In this document: piece after piece, positions 46,201-56,430 of the stretch | Position numbering within the stretch: the first letter of the stretch is position 1 | How the letters are laid out: every line of letters starts with the position of its first letter | Assembly (NCBI GenBank): GCA_963575745.1 | Contig: CAUYUJ010020737.1 | Location: forward strand, 35,001-99,000 | Direction: 5' to 3' | Source of the DNA: Prorocentrum cordatum | Taxonomy: Eukaryota > Sar > Dinophyceae > Prorocentrales > Prorocentraceae | DNA length: 64,000 nt | Notes under the pieces: model-generated | The model's input: the letters and a program-made list of their open reading frames with translations, nothing else | Databases searched by the model: none | What the model was told of the DNA's origin: nothing | Program-made: the position numbers and the translations under genes

Positions 46201-46920
46201 GCCAGGCCTTAGTCACGGGGTAGAAGCCGTTTGCATTAGTTTGTAATCTACAATGCGAAACGAGCACGTGTGTAAGTGTTGCGAGGGCCTTGCTCTTAGA
46301 CGGGAGCCCGTTGAAGGTTGTGGTTGGAGGCTGGTCTACATGGCTGTGCGCTATTTTGGTGACAGGGTCTCGAAGCAGATTCATCACATGTGTAGTCATC
46401 GTCGTCTTCGCACTCCCTCTCTCTCTCTCTCTTATATATATATATGTATATATATATCACTGTCGTCCTCGGTCTCTCCCCCCCTGCCCCTCTCGCATTG
46501 CCAGTGCGGCGACATTTCGCAGCGCGCGCGCATTCAGTGTGCACGGCGAGCCACCTCCACCTAGACAGACATGCTAGGCATTTTGGCTCGTGTCCGCGCG
46601 TGCTAACAGCGGAGAAACAGGTCTCGACCTCGGGCGGGTTCGGTGATGTCATGATGTAGGCGTGCACGTGTGTGGAAATGATAAAACACACATGAGGAGA
46701 GAGAGAGAGAGGGGGGGAGAGAGAGAGAGAGAGACATTGATGCTTGTACACGTATACATGGAGAGAGGGAGAGAGAGAGAGGGAACAGAGAGAGAGAGAT
46801 ACAGACAGAGAGAGACAGAGCGAGAGGTAGAGAGAGAGGGACAGAGAGAGAACAGAGAGAGATGGAGGGAGGGAAGGAGAGGGAGAGGGAGAGAGAGAGA
46901 GAGAGCAACAAAAAAAAATG
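46201..46920. repeat. CT/TA run and long (GA)n tract
   Basis: CTCTCTCTCTCTTATATATA at about 46420-46450, and a GA-rich tract at 46694-46910. Between them the sequence is unique, with no gene recognised. Confidence 0.8.
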
Positions 46921-47004
46921 AGTGGACAACGGAAAGAGGCGAAGCAGGATGAGAAGTACGAATGTGTTGCCAGGTTATGTTTTAGAACATGTTGGTGAGG
47001 ACGA

Positions 47005-47502
47005 TCATATGCCGATCAATCTCACCAGGCGGTGGCGTTTCTGCTGCAAGGGGGTGGTTTTTGTTGTCAGGCCGAACCGAAGGAACATGTACGGATGGAC
47101 CTCTTTGCTCAGCTTCCCGCAGGTATCTCTGGCTGCGTAGGTAAGAATGCACACAGAAGGGAGCAGGAAGGAGGGAGACGACGAAATGGGAGGAAGGAGG
47201 AGGCGGAGGAGGGGGAGTGAGTGAGCAGGAGAAGGATGACGATGTTTAGGAACAGCAGCATCAGGGGCAGCAGCAGAAGGTTGAATATGGTTGCTCGATC
47301 GCGCTTCGAACGCAGGCGCGGTATGGCGCGGTCGGGACGCTACCATTGGGATGCGGGTGTGTCCCGTCTGCTCGTCGTTCCCAAAGTTCTTCTCCACCCG
47401 ATAGCGACGCGGAGGGAGGGAGGGGGAAGAGAACGAGGAGGAAGACGAGGGCGAGGAGGCAGAAGAGAGAGGGGGAGGAGGGGGATGGCAAGTAAGAGAC
47501 AC
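47005..47502 (-). CDS. Candidate minus-strand gene, unknown (one or two exons)
   Basis: One minus frame runs for 165 codons. The upstream part reads RYRVEKNFGNDEQTGHTRIP and MVASRPRHTAPAFEARSSNH. A pyrimidine-rich stretch ending TTCTTACCTACGCAG follows, then ARDTCGKLSKEVHPYMFLRF and GLTTKTTPLQQKRHRLVRLI. The last segment is flanked by AG (before 47132) and by GTGAGA (after 47026), so it may be an exon of 107 nt. The complementary plus frame (MRSTNVLPGYVLEHVGEDDH) is also open with a CAG|GTATCT donor, so the strand is not settled. No family was recognised. Confidence 0.4.
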   Translation of the reverse strand: MSLTCHPPPPPLSSASSPSSSSSFSSPSLPPRRYRVEKNFGNDEQTGHTRIPMVASRPRHTAPAFEARSSNHIQPSAAAPDAAVPKHRHPSPAHSLPLLRLLLPPISSSPSFLLPSVCILTYAARDTCGKLSKEVHPYMFLRFGLTTKTTPLQQKRHRLVRLIGI

Positions 47503-47504
47503 CG

Positions 47505-47700
47505 TGTATAAACATGCACATGTCTACATGTACGCATACCTATACAGTTACCTAATGCATGCGAATACTTGTATGTACCTATGTATAAGTATATGTAGAA
47601 GTACATATATACGTGTGTATTCGTATAAACGTATGCATATACGTATATATACATAGAACGGCGCACCGGGTCCGGGCGCCCGGGGCCGGCGCCGCTACCA
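47505..47700. repeat. TATA/GTAT-rich tract
   Basis: TACGTATATATACATAG and ACCTATGTATAAGTATATGT are AT-rich low complexity. The tract then switches sharply to GC-rich CGGGGCCGGCGCC. Confidence 0.8.
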
Positions 47701-48818
47701 CAAATGTGGGCTCCGGGGCCCTCGGGGAGCCCCAGGGCCTCACAGAAGACCGCCAGAAGGCGCCAAGGAAGCCCCAAGAGGCTCCAGAACAGACCCGAGA
47801 CGCCCGAAGGTCGCTCCCAGACGCCCAACATGGCCTCCAAGGCGGCTGCAGAAGCCCCCAAGACACCCCAAGCGACCCCCAATAGGGCCCCAAAGAGAGC
47901 CCCAAGGGGCCAAAATAGCCCCATTCCCTTCGTAAAACATATATTTGTAATATATTGCTTGTTTTCGCTGTCGGTCCGGCCGAGGACGCGCCCCAGAGGG
48001 CCCCAATACAGCCCCAGAGAGCTCCAGGACGGCCCACGAAGGGCCCAAGACGGCCCAAGAGAGTCCCCAAGACGGGCCCGAGAGGGCCCGAGACGAGGAA
48101 AGCCACTATCGAATTCCAAGCTTTCGACCCCAAGTGGCTCCAGGAGGCGCCGAGAAGCCCCCAAGTAGCGCCCGGAAGGCTCCCAAAAGCACCCCAAGAC
48201 GCTCCAAGAGGCACCCCAAGAGAGCTCCAAGAAGCAAAAATCGTCCCATTCCTATGGGAAAACGTATATTTGTCGTATGTTCGCCTGTTGGGCTGCCATC
48301 GCGTCCAAGACGGCCCAAGGGGTTTCCAAGACGGCCTAGGAGGCCCCCAAAAGAGCTCCAAGACGGGCCACGAGAAGCCCAGGACGGCCCAATGGGCCCC
48401 CAAGACGGCCCAAGAGAGCCCCAACACGCGCCCGAGAGGAGTCCCAGAGAAAGACAGCCACTCTCGAATTCCGAGCTTTCGGCCCCTTTGAGATCCCAAG
48501 AGGCGCCGATACGCCCCCAAGAGGCCCCAAGCAGGCCCCCCAAAGCACCCCAAGATGCTCCAAGAGGCACCCCAAGAGAGCCCCAAGAAACTAAAATCCG
48601 TCCATTCCTATGGGGAAAAAGTATATTTTTCGCATGCTCGCTTCTTGGGCTGTCACCGCGTCCAAGACGGCCCAAGCGGCCCCCCAAAACGGCTTAGGAG
48701 GCCCTCAAGAAATCTCCAAGACGGCCCAGGAGAAACGCAGGACAGCCCAATCGGCCCCCAAGACGGCCCAAGAGAAGCCCAAGAAGCGCCCGAGAGGGGT
48801 CCCAGAAGAAGACAGCCA
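47701..48818. repeat. Family J higher-order array, about 360-bp units
   Basis: About three higher-order units, each made of CCCCAAGAGG-type monomers plus an AT-richer insert (CCCATTCCTATGGGAAAACG, TATATTTGTCGTATGTTCGC). Each also has a GAAAGACAGCCACTCTCGAA then TTCCGAGCTTTCGG segment. Inserts start near 47916, 48236 and 48596. Glu/Arg/Pro frames in all phases are by-products. Confidence 0.88.
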
Positions 48819-48863
48819 CTTTTCTAAAGAAGGGAATTCCCAGAATTCCCTTCTTTAGAAAAG
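48819..48863. repeat. Perfect 21-bp hairpin
   Basis: CTTTTCTAAAGAAGGGAATT C then loop CCA then GAATTCCCTTCTTTAGAAAA G. The arms are fully complementary. It ends the J array and could be a terminator-like or recombination-prone site. Confidence 0.92.
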
Positions 48864-48925
48864 TAGGACTCCTATTCGGGGGTCCCACACATCCCCTGAC
48901 ATCTGGCCGGTACCGCGCCTCCCGG

Positions 48926-49085
48926 CTTGGGGTGTCACCGAATTTCAGAAATGTGGCAAATCTTTTTTGTTTTTGCACCCTGACCCCGCCGATCTGCGTG
49001 AGGGGTGCCACCGAGTTTCAAGAAATGTGGCAAATCCTTTGTGTTTTTGGACCCTGACCCCGCCGATCTGCGTGGTTCCACCGGC
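48926..49085. repeat. ~80-bp repeat (family L), two units
   Basis: GTGTCACCGAATTTCAGAAA ... ACCCTGACCCCGCCGATCTG at 48932 and GTGCCACCGAGTTTCAAGAA ... ACCCTGACCCCGCCGATCTG at 49007. A third diverged unit lies at 53130-53200. Confidence 0.85.
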
Positions 49086-49480
49086 CGTGGTAAAAATGCC
49101 CCTTTTGGGCCTCCTTCCCTCGCGCGGTCCATCAACAAGGAACAGTAAGCAGCAAGAAGTCAACAAGGAACAAGCAGCAAGAAGCAGATTTGTAACAGTG
49201 GAAACTGGAAGCTGCAACTGGTACAGGGAGCTGCGAACCTTAGCCCTACAGCCTGGTGGCCCCACAAGGGGGCCGGCGGATATTATGACAGAGTCGAACA
49301 TAACATTGCAGCCTCGTTTAAGTACATAGCAATGTGTTACAATACCATGTAGCATAGCAGCATGTTGCATAATGTAAGGTCAGAGAATTATGTGTACACA
49401 TGTAATGATATTCAGCCCATCCCGCCACCGTGCCTGGGTTGTGGATACGAAGTTCATTAGATGTTCGCTGGGATGTCGTG
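49086..49480. other. No gene recognised
   Basis: Lower-GC sequence with a short AACAAGGAACAGTAAGCAGC / AACAAGGAACAAGCAGCAAG repeat at 49131-49185. Nothing was recognised. Confidence 0.4.
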
Positions 49481-50000
49481 GGAGCCTCTCGGTGGCCTCT
49501 TGGAGGCAATTCTGAAGCCTCTTGGGGGTCGTTTTGGAGCGTCGTGGTGCCCCGTTTGGGCCTCTTGGAGGCCTCTTGGGGCCCCTTGGATGTCTCTTGG
49601 GGTCCTCTTGGGGCCTCTGGGGCGCCTCTTGGGGCCTCCTGGGAGCCTCTTGGGGCGGAAGGGTCGGATGTTCGGTTCGTGTTCCCTCTCTCGGGGCCGT
49701 CTTGGGGCTCTCTTGGGCCTGTCTTGGCCTCCTTTTGGGCCGTCTTGGGGCGCTCTTAGGCCGTCATGGGGGCCTCTGCGTCGGAAACAGAAAAGGCGAA
49801 AACGCCCCCAAATCCTTCAAAAACCCAAGAAAATCTATGATTTTGGCCTATTGGGGGACCTCTTGGAGGCCTCCTTGGGGCATCTTGGAGGCCTCTTGGG
49901 CCGTCTGGGGAGCCATCTTGAGCGTCTTGGAGCGATCGTTCGGCGGCTCGGGGCCCTCTTGGAACCCTCTTGGACCGTCCTGGCGCTTCTCGTGGCCCGA
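49481..50000. repeat. Family J minisatellite, locus 5
   Basis: CCTCTTGGGGCCTCCTGGGA-type units, interrupted at 49780-49850 by CGGAAACAGAAAAGGCGAAA and a unique stretch that resembles the insert at 25.12-25.17 kb. Confidence 0.88.
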
Positions 50001-50027
50001 AACTCATGCAGGAAGACGCGGGGGAGT

Positions 50028-50254
50028 TCCTCCTCCTCCTCCTCCTCCTCCTCCTCCTCCTCCTCCTCCTCCTCCTCCTCCTCCTCCTCCTCCTCCTCCT
50101 CTTCCTCCTCCTCCTCCTCCTTCTCCCCCCCCCTCTCCTCCTCCTCCTCCTCCTCCTCCTCCTCCTCCTCCTCTCCCCTCCTCCGCCTCCTCCTCCTCCT
50201 CCCCTCCTCCTCCTCCTCCTCCTCCTCCTCCTCCTCCTCCTCCTCCTCCTCCCC
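50028..50254. repeat. (TCC)n array
   Basis: About 225 bp of TCC/CTC ending CCTCCTCCCCAG, an acceptor-like site. Confidence 0.96.
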
Positions 50255-50256
50255 AG

Positions 50257-50527
50257 AGGGCACGCGGGAAGGCCCAGGAGATTTGAGAAGTTGGGTCCCG
50301 GGCTCCTTGAATACTCGTCAGTAGCGCTTGATGGATTCGGCAAGAGACCTGAGGACACGCCCACTCCGTTCCCAGCGACACTGTGGCGGATACAGTACAA
50401 GTGGCATGTGTGTGTGTCCAGGCTCACACAAAAAACTGAAAAGTCGTTTGGGGCAGGAAGACACCATGACGGCGGGATCGGAGATGGAGAAGGGGAAGTT
50501 GGCGCGGCGCCGCCAGAGCGTGCCTAA
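50257..50527 (+). CDS. Candidate terminal exon, unknown family
   Basis: Starts right after the pyrimidine tract and CAG. Frame: GHAGRPRRFEKLGPGLLEYS, SVALDGFGKRPEDTPTPFPA, TLWRIQYKWHVCVSRLTQKT and EKSFGAGRHHDGGIGDGE, stopping at 50525-50527. The sequence has lower GC and coherent codon use, unlike the adjoining array. The frame is also open through the array as poly-Leu, which I regard as intron. No family was recognised. Confidence 0.4.
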
Positions 50528-50711
50528 GAGACGGGGAAGAGGCAGGAGGTGAACGCAGAAGAATCTAAGATCGAGGAAGGGCCCCCCCAAAGGATTGGGG
50601 ATCGAGCAAGAGGATCGGCGAGGGCAATGCCTCTCCGAGGTCGGCGTTGCGAGGATGTCTCAGGCGAAAGTGGTCTGACCACCTCAGCTCAGGGCATCCC
50701 GGAACCCATCG

Positions 50712-50963
50712 TTGCGAGGCCCGGGCGAAAAGCACCCTGGGCGCAGCCCGCGCGCCGCCTCCCAAAGAGGCGTGTTTTCCACGATGACGTTTGACCCCGA
50801 ACTGCCCGAGGAAGCAATCGAAAGGCCCCTTCCTCGAAGCCATCGAGAGGCCTCCTCCTCATCCTCATCCTCCCCTCTTCCTTCTGCTCCTCCTCATCCC
50901 TCTCGCTCGCCACAAGCACACGAACATAGAGCACCAGTGATGCAAGATGGGCTGGCGAAATGA
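50712..50963 (+). CDS. Candidate terminal coding segment, unknown
   Basis: The plus frame reads GVFSTMTFDPELPEEAIERP, LPRSHREASSSSSSSP and APPHPSRSPQAHEHRAPVMQ, ending DGLAK and a stop at 50961-50963. The Ser run is encoded by mixed codons. Start unclear: ATG at 50789 gives a 57-codon product, and an exon boundary upstream is possible. No family was recognised. Confidence 0.35.
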   Translation: MRGPGEKHPGRSPRAASQRGVFSTMTFDPELPEEAIERPLPRSHREASSSSSSSPLPSAPPHPSRSPQAHEHRAPVMQDGLAK

Positions 50964-51029
50964 GCGAAGCGGTTCACAAGATAAGTGTAAGCACGATTCC
51001 CACCAGCCGATTTGTTTCACTAGATGTGG

Positions 51030-51075
51030 AGGGAAAGAGGAGGACGAGAAGAGGAGGAGGAGGAGGAGGAGGATA
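51030..51075. repeat. (GGA)n tract
   Basis: Short GGA/GAC tract of about 45 bp. Confidence 0.85.
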
Positions 51076-51149
51076 GCTGCTAAGAGTGAAGTGCAATAGC
51101 AGGGTCGCACTCGAGCGCAAGCGGGGCTGCCACACCTTGCGATGTGTGT

Positions 51150-51485
51150 ACCACTGGCCCCCAGGAATCCTCAGGAGGCCCGACCAGGATGCCGGAACAT
51201 ATTCCAGGAGGCCCCAGGAGGGGTCGTTTGGGATCGAGGTTGCGAGGATGTCCATGGAGGCCTCAGGAGGCCCGACCAGGAGGCCGCAAGAGGCTCCAGG
51301 AGGCCGAGGGAGAGTACGTCTGGGCTCGAAGTTGCGAGGATGTCCATGGAGGCCGCAAGAGGCTCCAGGAGGCCCGACCAAGAGACCGCAGGCCCAAGGA
51401 GGCCCCAGGAGGTTCCAGGAAGCTCCAGGAGGCTCCGAGGCGGGGTCTGGGCTCGATTTTCGGAGGATGTCTCAGGCGAAACCGC
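51150..51485. repeat. CAGGAGGCC minisatellite with ~93-bp units
   Basis: GGTTGCGAGGATGTCCATGG recurs at 51238 and 51332 (as AGTTGCGAGGATGTCCATGG) with CAGGAGGCCCGACCAGGAGG between. The ending GGAGGATGTCTCAGGCGAAA (51462) is shared with 50650-50670 and 53197-53216. Confidence 0.8.
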
Positions 51486-51644
51486 CATTCTTTGAGAATC
51501 GGAGTCAAAATCATTGAAATAACACTGTTACCTAACAGCCGAGACTGATACGTTCTAGTGGGGTCAAAAGAGAGCATCTTGACTCCCCAGGGGGGTCTGG
51601 GTGAGATCCGGACGCGGGATCCGGCAGAATCCGGCAGCCCCAGG
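51486..51644. other. No gene recognised
   Basis: Short unique spacer. Nothing was recognised. Confidence 0.4.
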
Positions 51645-51682
51645 AATCCGTAGGAATTCTTAGGAATCCTTAGGAATCCATT
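51645..51682. repeat. TAGGAATCC repeat, left bracket
   Basis: CGTAGGAATTCTTAGGAATC repeats. The same motif brackets the far end of the following arrays at 52811-52940. Confidence 0.8.
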
Positions 51683-52082
51683 CCCAGAACACTATTCCCA
51701 GGCCACATTTTGAATGCCCGGAGCCAACTGTAGGCCACTTCGTGTTCTTCGTCTTCCCAGAACACCATTCCGAGGCCACATTTTGAACGCCCGGAGCCAA
51801 CTGTAGGCCACTTCGTGATCTTCGTCTTCCCAGAACACCATTCCCAGGCCACATTTTGAATGCTTGGAGCCAACTGTAGGCCACTTCGTGTTCTTCGTGT
51901 TCCCAGAACACCATTCCCAGGCCACATTTTGAATGCCCGGAGCCAATTATAGGCCACTTCGTGTTCTTCGTGTTCCCAGAACACTACTCCTGTACCATAT
52001 TTTAATTGGCCAACTGTGGGCCACTTCGTGTTCTTCGTCTTCCCACTCAGAACACCAGTCCTGTGCCATATTTTGAATGCCC
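51683..52082. repeat. 73-bp tandem array, 5.5 units
   Basis: CCCAGAACACCATTCCCAGG, CCACATTTTGAATGCCCGGA, GCCAACTGTAGGCCACTTCG and TGTTCTTCGTGTT. Unit starts at 51683, 51756, 51829, 51902 and 51975 are exactly 73 bp apart; the last is 67. Open minus frames exist in all phases. Confidence 0.95.
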
Positions 52083-52810
52083 GAGCTGCGGCAGGCTGAG
52101 GCCGAGGCAAGCTGAGGCCGAGGCAGGCTGAGGCTGAGGCTGAGGCACGCCGAGGCAGGCTAAGGCTGAGGCTGAGGCAGGCTGAGGCTGAGGCTGACGC
52201 AGGCTGAGGCCGAGGCAGGCTGAGGCTGAGGCTGAGGCAGGCTGAGGCTGAGGCAGGCTGAGACTGAGGCTGAGGCAGGCTGAGGCTGAGGCTGAGGCTG
52301 AGGCTGAGGCTGCAGGCTGAGGCTGAGGCTGAGGCGAGGCTGCAGGCTGAGGCTGAGGCTGAGGCTGAGGCTGCAGGCTGAGGCTGAGGCTGAGGCAGGC
52401 TGGCTGCAGGCTGAGGCTGAGGCAGGCTGCAGGCTGAGGCTGAGGCAGGCTGAGGCTGAGGCCGAGGCTGAAGGCCTGAGGCTGAGGCTGAAGGCAGGCT
52501 GAGGCTGAGGCTGAGGCTGAGGCAGGCTGAGGCTGAGGCTGAGGCAGGCTGATGCTGAGGCGAGGCAGGCTGAGGCTGAGGCTGAGGCTGAGGCTGATGC
52601 AGGCTGAGGCTGAGGCAGGCTGAGGCTGAGGCTGAGGCGAGGCTGAGTCTGAGGCTGAGGCCGAGGCAGGCTGAGGCTGAGGCCGAGGCAAGCCGAGGCA
52701 GGCTGAGGCTGAGGCTGAGGCTGATGCTGAGGCAGGCTGAGGCTGAGACAGGCTGAGGCTGAGGCAGGCTGAGGCTGAGGCAGGCTGAGGCTGAGGCCGA
52801 GGCAGGCTCA
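52083..52810. repeat. (GGCTGA)n array with GGCA interruptions
   Basis: About 730 bp of GGCTGAGGCTGAGGCAGGCT. Gln/Pro/Leu/Ser frames on the minus strand are artefacts. Confidence 0.96.
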
Positions 52811-52945
52811 GGTAGGAATCCTTAGGAATTCTTAGGAATCCCTAGGAATCAGGATTCCTAAGGTTTCCTAAGGATTCCTATGGATTCCTAAGGATGCCTT
52901 AGGATGCCTTAGGAATCCCTAGGAATCCCTAGGATTCCATTGGAT
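52811..52945. repeat. TAGGAATCC / GGATTCCTA repeat, right bracket
   Basis: TCCTTAGGAATTCTTAGGAA then AAGGATTCCTATGGATTCCT. The motif occurs in both orientations, so it can fold on itself. Confidence 0.88.
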
Positions 52946-53430
52946 CCCAAGGCCGTTGCCACTGCGACTGCCATTGCGAATGCGACTGCGACTGCGAGAA
53001 CAGCAGAATTCTACAACTGGATTCTCACCTGAATCTTAAGGGGAATGCTTCCAGATATGCTTATACACATCGCTGTCAGGTTACTTTGCCAGAATAATTG
53101 TTTTGAAGGTTTTATGTTAGAATGCTGAAATTCCCATGTGTTTTTGGACCTTGACGTCACGATTTGCGTGAGGGGTGCCACCGAGTTTCAGAATTTCTAG
53201 GATGTCCCTGGCGAAACGGCCAAAGAAATCACGGGCGCGGCGCGGCCTTCAATTCATCGCCTCTGAGCTCTACTCCCACGGAGAGGTGCGTATGCCCAGG
53301 TCCGGGGGAGGGGGCGGGAGGGGAGGGCCCCCCCACCCCCCCGAAGGGGGCGAAAGGGGACCGGAAAAGGAGCCGACATAAACCACCTGCGCCCAGAGGG
53401 CTGGCGGGATTATTCTGCAAGGTCGCCGCA
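52946..53430. repeat. L unit 3 and end of a K-type module
   Basis: A GTGTTTTTGGACCTTGACGT ... GGGGTGCCACCGAGTTTCAG L unit (53130-53195) precedes a C/G-rich block. ACCACCTGCGCCCAGAGGGC then TGGCGGGATTATTC (53378-53412) matches the inner end of the large inverted arms at 57.9 and 60.5 kb. Confidence 0.65.
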
Positions 53431-54345
53431 ACGAGAACCCCCTTGCAATCCACCAGAAAACGAATCATTGCACGACACTTCGCAAGAGGAGTCGGACGCG
53501 ACAGCCTACGGTCTGGCGGCTGCACTGCCACCGTCGCCGCCCCAACTGCATTGGAAAAGTATTAGGACCCCCCCCCTCCCCGAACTTGACCGCCCCCCTT
53601 GTCGCGCTGCAATTTACGTGTGTGATTCTGCCCCAGCGCCCACCCTAACTATGAATTCGTATGATGCCAGCCGAACCTGCAACGACCCCCCCCTCATCCT
53701 CTGCGAAAACTACGCGCGCATATTCGCTGAACAAAATTCAAAACCTTTGGTGTTGTACGGGTTTCAAATCGAGTGGCCCGACAGAAGACGCATGATTTCA
53801 CAGCAAGGATTTTCAAAACAGTATGCGATCGCGCTCTCGCGAATGCTTGGGAAAACCCTTCGCGTTTCAAACGGACGGTCATAAATATGCTGCCATACAG
53901 GACTCTTTTGCGCGCGCGTCGAAATTGTTCGAATGCCATTGCCTGCATGCTGTCGCAAGAACCTCTTGCAAAACAACAAAGAAAAACTCTACAAATCGCT
54001 CGCGCGCGTCGTCGCGCGCACGCAGGAATCGTTCAAAACCCGTAGGTCTCGAAAGGACTTCAAAACCTGGCACCCCAGAAACGCATGACAACTCATTGTT
54101 GTGCAACATGAGTTCTCCCAGAAACAATGCGCTGGCGCCCTTGCGACTCGTCAAAAGAACCATTGCTTTTCAGCATCCATTAACTTCGGCCAAACAGGCA
54201 TGCCGCGCCGCATGTTGACATTATTCGAACACCCTTGCGCGTACTGGGGGGCACGATCCGTGTCAAATAATACCATGCCACACTCGCGCATCGGCCGCGC
54301 GCGCATGTCGAACTCTTTCCAAAACCCTCATCACTGACGCGAAAA
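53431..54345 (+). other. Lower-GC region with overlapping frames, no gene assigned
   Basis: All three plus frames are open over parts of this region (SLLCN..., CENYARIFAEQNSKPLVLYG at 53.70-53.76 kb, PFAFQTDGHKYAAIQDSFAR at 53.84-53.90 kb), and no single frame is consistent. CGTCGTCGCGCGCACGCAGG at 54007 is shared with 56740-56770. Confidence 0.35.
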
Positions 54346-54815
54346 CGCCGTCATCGTCGTCAACGTGATCAGCATCGGCGCCGTTATTGGCCGTGCGCCG
54401 TCGCCTTTGTCGTCATCGTCACAAGTCTGCCAGTCGTGTCTACCGTTGCCGGCGTTCCCGCGATATCGCGAAAGGGCCGACTCACATTGAAGTGCGCGCT
54501 GGGATGAGCCCAGAGGTCAGCGCCACCGCGGCCGCGTTGGCCGCGCCAAACTAGGCGCGCGCGAGCATGCGCGGGTTAGTGCGGCCGCAGAGATGCACCA
54601 ACCAACACCAAGCACTCATCGCAATCGCCGCCGCAGGTGTTTTGCAAAACACATTGTGGGTGGGTGGGTCGGAGGACTGCCCGGGCGATGGAGCTAACAA
54701 CTGCGAGTTCCACAAGAGAGTTCTCCTGTCTTTTCCTTTCTCAACAAAAAACAATAGGATCGACCCCCTTGGTTGACTTAATGGTGCACCTCTTCGTCTT
54801 GCAATTCTTCACGCT
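54346..54815. other. No gene recognised
   Basis: Starts with CGTCATCGTCGTCAACGTGA-type short repeats, then GC-rich unique sequence. Nothing was recognised. Confidence 0.4.
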
Positions 54816-55080
54816 TCGCGTATCCCCACCAGCCCATTTCAAAGACCGGACCTTGAGAGCTGACGGGACAAGGGACGAAGAGGCACATCGAGTGAAACAG
54901 TTTTGCGCCATCTTGGGACACCCTCGTAAGGCTCTTCAAGGGGTCTTGAAGTCCCCTTGGAGCTCTATTGGGGGGGTCTCGGGGCGCTCTTGGAGCCCTC
55001 TTGGGGCCCTGTTGGAGCTCTTTCGGGGCTTTCTTGGGGGCCTCCTGTGAGTCTTGGACGGCCTCTTGGGGCTGTCGTGG
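54816..55080. repeat. K outer-end fragment and family J locus 6
   Basis: CACGCTTCGCGTATCCCCAC then CAGCCCAT matches the outer end of the large inverted arms. J-type CTTGGAGCTCTATTGGGGGG units follow at 54905-55075. Confidence 0.7.
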
Positions 55081-55677
55081 AGGGCGCTGGTGAAAAAAGA
55101 AGAGGGTCGTAACGTTCGAGAGAGCGCGTTTCACGGGCGTTTGCCTTGGGAACATTCGGCGGCGCGTTTCGAACTGGGGGGGCCCCCCCCAACACTCAGC
55201 GTCGCCGATCAGAACCAGGGAGACCCCCTCCCCCCGAACCCCCCCACTTCTCTCCCCCAGGGGGGAGGTCCAAACCCTCTCCCCTCCCAGCGCCGGCTGG
55301 CGGCCGCCAGCAGCGCCGACGGCGGGGACGCAGCGACGATGACCAGTTGGGGCCCAGAAGGGGTGGGTCCAAAACTCTTCCCCCCGCGCCGCCTCCCCCC
55401 GCGCCGGCGCCGGCGCTGGCGGCGGCCAGCAGCGCCGACGGCGGGGACGCAGCGACGATTACCAGAGAGGGCCCAGAGGCCACAGAGGGAACACACAAAT
55501 CGCCATATCGAGCCCTCGCCCCCCAGAAACCACCAAGAGGCCCTTAGGAAGGTCCACGAGGCTTCACACATGCTCCTCAGACGCCGCCGAAACCCTTCTG
55601 ACGAGACTTCAAGAGGCATCCATTGGACTCTTACCAAAAGCCACAGCACGGTAGCGGGAAGAGCCGAAGGCCACACC
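55081..55677. repeat. GC-rich tandem blocks, no gene recognised
   Basis: GCCAGCAGCGCCGACGGCGG then GGACGCAGCGACGATGACCA at 55306, repeated at 55426 with about 120-bp spacing. GGGCCCAGAAGGGGTGGGTC lies between. No gene was recognised. Confidence 0.6.
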
Positions 55678-55960
55678 GCCACCACCACCACAAACCACAT
55701 TACCACCACCACCACCACAAACACCACCACCACCGCCGCCGCAACCCACCACCACCACCACAACTACCACCATCACCGCGAACTTTTGCCGCGCGACCGC
55801 CGCCAAAAAAAAAACAGCCACCACCACCAGCACCACCACAACCCACCACGACCACCACCACCACCACCACCATCCACCACCACAAAAACAAACACCACAC
55901 CATTACCAGCACCATCACCACCACCGCCACGACCGTCGACACCCTCCGCCGCCGCCGCAG
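55678..55960. repeat. Imperfect (CCA)n array
   Basis: CCACCACCACCACAAACCAC and variants over about 280 bp. Confidence 0.93.
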
Positions 55961-56219
55961 GCGCCAGCGCCGGCCCAGAAAAGAAAGTCGTCGCCCCCGC
56001 CGCCGCCGCCGGCCGCCGCCGACGCAGGCGCCGGCCCGAGGAAAGGGAGAGAGGAAAAACAGGGGGGATGCGTGGAGGTTTGAACCCCCCCCGCCGTCAC
56101 GGGGAGAGGGGGGGGTCGAAACTACCCTCCTCCATCCGGGGGGGGGGGTCCGTTTCCAAACCCCCCTCCGAGCGACCACAGAACGCGGCTCGTTCAACGT
56201 TCAGTCCCCACTTCTGGGC
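55961..56219. other. GC-rich, no gene recognised
   Basis: GCCGCCGCCGGCCGCCGCCG and G/C homopolymer runs. Nothing was recognised. Confidence 0.4.
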
Positions 56220-56430
56220 CATCAAAATAGCATGTGGGGCGCTCTTGGCTCCTCTTGGGGCGTTATTGAGCGGTCTTGGGGGCGGGCCCTTCTTGGAGCT
56301 CTCTTTTGGACCATCTTGGGGCCACCTTGACGCTTCAAAAACGTTTTGGAGGTATGGCGGAAGTCATCTTGAGCGATCTTGCGTTATCTGGAGCCCTCTT
56401 GGGGGCCATCTTGGAGCATCGGATGCCCTC
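56220..56430. repeat. Family J minisatellite, locus 7
   Basis: GGGGCGTTATTGAGCGGTCT and ATCTTGGAGCATCGGATGCC-type units. Confidence 0.8.

Noticed and set aside
51670-52691. Minus-strand proteins from the 73-bp and GGCTGA arrays
   Set aside because: 73 is not a multiple of 3, so each unit is read in a new phase. The GGCTGA frame is a simple repeat.
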